A DNA stretch of 64,000 nt from Bradyrhizobium sp. CCBAU 53340 (GTDB lineage: Bacteria > Pseudomonadota > Alphaproteobacteria > Rhizobiales > Xanthobacteraceae), in assembly GCF_015291645.1 (NCBI RefSeq), contig NZ_CP030055.1, forward strand, positions 3,162,001-3,226,000, given 5' to 3'. The position numbers and the translations under genes were made by a program. The notes below the pieces were generated by a model that did not search any database, had not been told where the DNA came from, and saw only the letters and a list, made by a program, of their open reading frames with translations. Every line of letters starts with the position of its first letter. Within the stretch, counting starts at the first letter, position 1. Below are positions 62,537 through 64,000 of this stretch, piece after piece.

Positions 62537-63304
62537 GTGGCATTCGAAATGTTCAATCTCGCGGGCCGGCGCGCGCTGGTAACGGGATCATCGCAAGGCA
62601 TCGGGCTTGCCATCGCCCGAGGGCTGGCCGAGCACGGCGCCTCCGTGGTGCTGAATGGCCGCGACCGCAACAAACTGGATGCGGCCGCGGCAAGCGTCAG
62701 GGCCGGCGGCCATGAGGTCGCAGTGACGAGCTTCGATGTGACCCGGCCCGACGCCGTTCGCGGTGGAATCTCGCGCATTGAAGAGGCGATCGGGCCGATT
62801 GACATTCTCGTCAACAACGCCGGCATGCAATTTCGCACTCCGTTGGAGGACTTTCCCTCGGAGAAGTGGGAGGAGTTGCTCAAGACCAACGTCTCCAGCG
62901 CCTTCTACGTCGGTCAGGCCGTAGCACGCCATATGATCTCACGCGGGAAAGGCAAGATCATCAATATAGCGTCGGTCCAGAGTGAATTGGCGCGGCCCGG
63001 CATCGCGCCGTACACCGCGACGAAGGGAGCAATCAAGAACCTGACGCGGGGCATGTGTGCCGATTGGGCGAGGCACGGTCTGCAGGTCAACGCGATCGCA
63101 CCCGGCTATTTTAAGACTCCCCTTAACCAGGCTCTGGTGGACAATCCCGAGTTCTCGGCATGGCTCGAAAAGCGCACGCCAGCATCGCGCTGGGGCAATG
63201 TCGACGAACTGATCGGCACCGCCGTGTTCCTCTCCGGTGAGGCGTCGTCCTTCGTCAACGGCCATACGCTCTATGTCGATGGCGGCATCAGCACCTGCCT
63301 GTGA
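62537..63304 (+). CDS. SDR-family oxidoreductase (gluconate 5-dehydrogenase-like)
   Basis: GTG 62537 after GGGAAAGGAATCCC gives 255 residues with 'TGSSQGIG' (16-23), 'NNAG' (93-96), S146 and Y159-x3-K163. 'GYFKTPLNQALVDNPEF' resembles gluconate 5-dehydrogenase-type SDRs. It lies 15 bases after the aldolase. It is the second SDR of the operon and presumably handles a different hydroxyl group or step. Confidence 0.88.
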   Translation: MAFEMFNLAGRRALVTGSSQGIGLAIARGLAEHGASVVLNGRDRNKLDAAAASVRAGGHEVAVTSFDVTRPDAVRGGISRIEEAIGPIDILVNNAGMQFRTPLEDFPSEKWEELLKTNVSSAFYVGQAVARHMISRGKGKIINIASVQSELARPGIAPYTATKGAIKNLTRGMCADWARHGLQVNAIAPGYFKTPLNQALVDNPEFSAWLEKRTPASRWGNVDELIGTAVFLSGEASSFVNGHTLYVDGGISTCL

Positions 63305-63371
63305 TCTAACGCCTCACCGCCTTCAAACAACACCGCCGCCTTGGACCGGCCTTCACGAAGGATTCCGCGCG

Positions 63372-64000
63372 ATGTCGACGAAGCCCGAAGTATTGATGAT
63401 CGGAGCCTATCCTACTTGGGATATGGTGGACCTTGAGGCGCGCTATATCGTGCACAAACTCTGGGAAGCGGCTGATCGCGACCGCCTCATCGAAGCGCAT
63501 CGCAGCACGATCCGGGCGATTGCCACCCGTGGTGAACTCGGCGCATCCGCCGACCTGATGAAGCGGTTGCCGGCGCTCGAGATTGTCTCCTGCTATGGCG
63601 TCGGTACCGACGCTATAGATCTGGCCCATGCCAGGACAAATGGAATCCGGGTGACCAACACGCCGGACGTATTGACCGCCGACGTTGCCGACATGGCTAT
63701 CGGCCTGTTGCTGGCGGTGGCGCGGAAGATTCCACAGGCCGACAGTTTCGTGCGCGAGGGACGTTGGACCAAGGGCAACATGCCGCTGGTGACCCGGGTC
63801 ACTGGCAAGACTGTGGGCGTGGTCGGGATGGGCCGTGTCGGCGCGGCCGTCGCAAAGCGGCTCGCCGCGTTCGATTGCGAGATTCGCTATTTCGACGTTG
63901 TCCGGCGCGCAGACCTTCCTTACGCGTTCGTGCCGAATCTCGTGGAGCTGGCCCGCCGCGCCGAGTTCCTGATCGTGACACTGGCCGGCGGCGAGAGCAC
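63372..64000 (+). CDS. D-2-hydroxyacid dehydrogenase, cut by the window end
   Basis: From ATG 63372 about 209 codons are visible and the frame runs off the window. The N-terminal catalytic domain includes 'VSCYGVGTDAIDLAHARTNG' with 'NTPDVLTADVADMAIGLLLA', and the nucleotide loop starts 'VGVVGMGRVGAAVAKRLAAF'. It is a GyaR/SerA-type enzyme that interconverts 2-keto and D-2-hydroxy acids with NAD(P). The catalytic His lies beyond the window. It continues the hydantoinase operon. Confidence 0.88.
   Translation, partial: MSTKPEVLMIGAYPTWDMVDLEARYIVHKLWEAADRDRLIEAHRSTIRAIATRGELGASADLMKRLPALEIVSCYGVGTDAIDLAHARTNGIRVTNTPDVLTADVADMAIGLLLAVARKIPQADSFVREGRWTKGNMPLVTRVTGKTVGVVGMGRVGAAVAKRLAAFDCEIRYFDVVRRADLPYAFVPNLVELARRAEFLIVTLAGGES

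Overview
The window is GC-rich, densely coded DNA most like an alphaproteobacterium of the Bradyrhizobium group. This is inferred from gene content: many LysR regulators, TRAP, Bug-type and Liv-type uptake systems, an RHH_4-type small protein and hydantoinase A/B pairs. No rRNA or tRNA gene was seen. It looks like accessory catabolic chromosome rather than housekeeping core.

Left part (1-16 kb): a decayed tyrosine recombinase with a small partner gene. Next a LysR regulator diverges from an operon of SDR (frameshifted), a split transketolase and a TRAP transporter (DctP plus fused DctQM). A minus-strand operon follows, with a sugar ABC transporter (binding protein, two permeases, ATPase), an SMP-30 lactonase and a tannase/feruloyl-esterase-like hydrolase.

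Middle-left (16-29 kb): a gene-poor stretch with an aconitase C-terminal relic, then an M28-like protein lacking the usual metal ligands. A LysR-centred acid-catabolism regulon follows: an orphan Liv-type binding protein, VOC protein and acyl-CoA ligase on one side, an AidB-like acyl-CoA dehydrogenase and a hydratase on the other. The LysR gene is flanked by two copies of the palindrome TTGAG-N5-CTCAA. After it come a frameshifted Bug-type binding protein, and a TetR gene divergent from a tautomerase-like protein and an enoyl-CoA hydratase. Two matching palindromes lie in that divergent promoter.

Centre (29-49 kb), the most interesting part: a propane/short-alkane oxidation island. prmABCD encode a soluble di-iron monooxygenase (hydroxylase alpha, reductase, hydroxylase beta, coupling protein). 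They are followed by an amidohydrolase, a MIP18-like protein, a dedicated GroEL-like chaperonin and an AcoR-type sigma-54 activator. A secondary-alcohol-type dehydrogenase lies upstream. Good sigma-54 promoters precede both the dehydrogenase and prmA. Divergently encoded are a GMC dehydrogenase with its Tat-exported small subunit and a cytochrome c, with a glyoxalase I gene embedded between them. Together they suggest propane > 2-propanol > acetone > acetol > methylglyoxal > lactoylglutathione. The acetone-to-acetol step has no separate enzyme here. Beyond the regulator lie poorly known genes (helical protein, frameshifted coiled coil, WD40 protein, 60-residue protein) and a soluble PAS chemoreceptor.

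Right part (50-64 kb): a complete Liv-type ABC transporter, an aminotransferase, a LysR regulator, hydantoinase/oxoprolinase A and B, two SDRs, an HpcH/HpaI aldolase and a 2-hydroxyacid dehydrogenase cut by the window end. This reads as one import-and-degradation unit for an unidentified amide- or carboxylate-type substrate.

Four genes carry frameshifts (five in all), and every one fits loss of a single base. Sequencing error should be excluded before calling them all pseudogenes.
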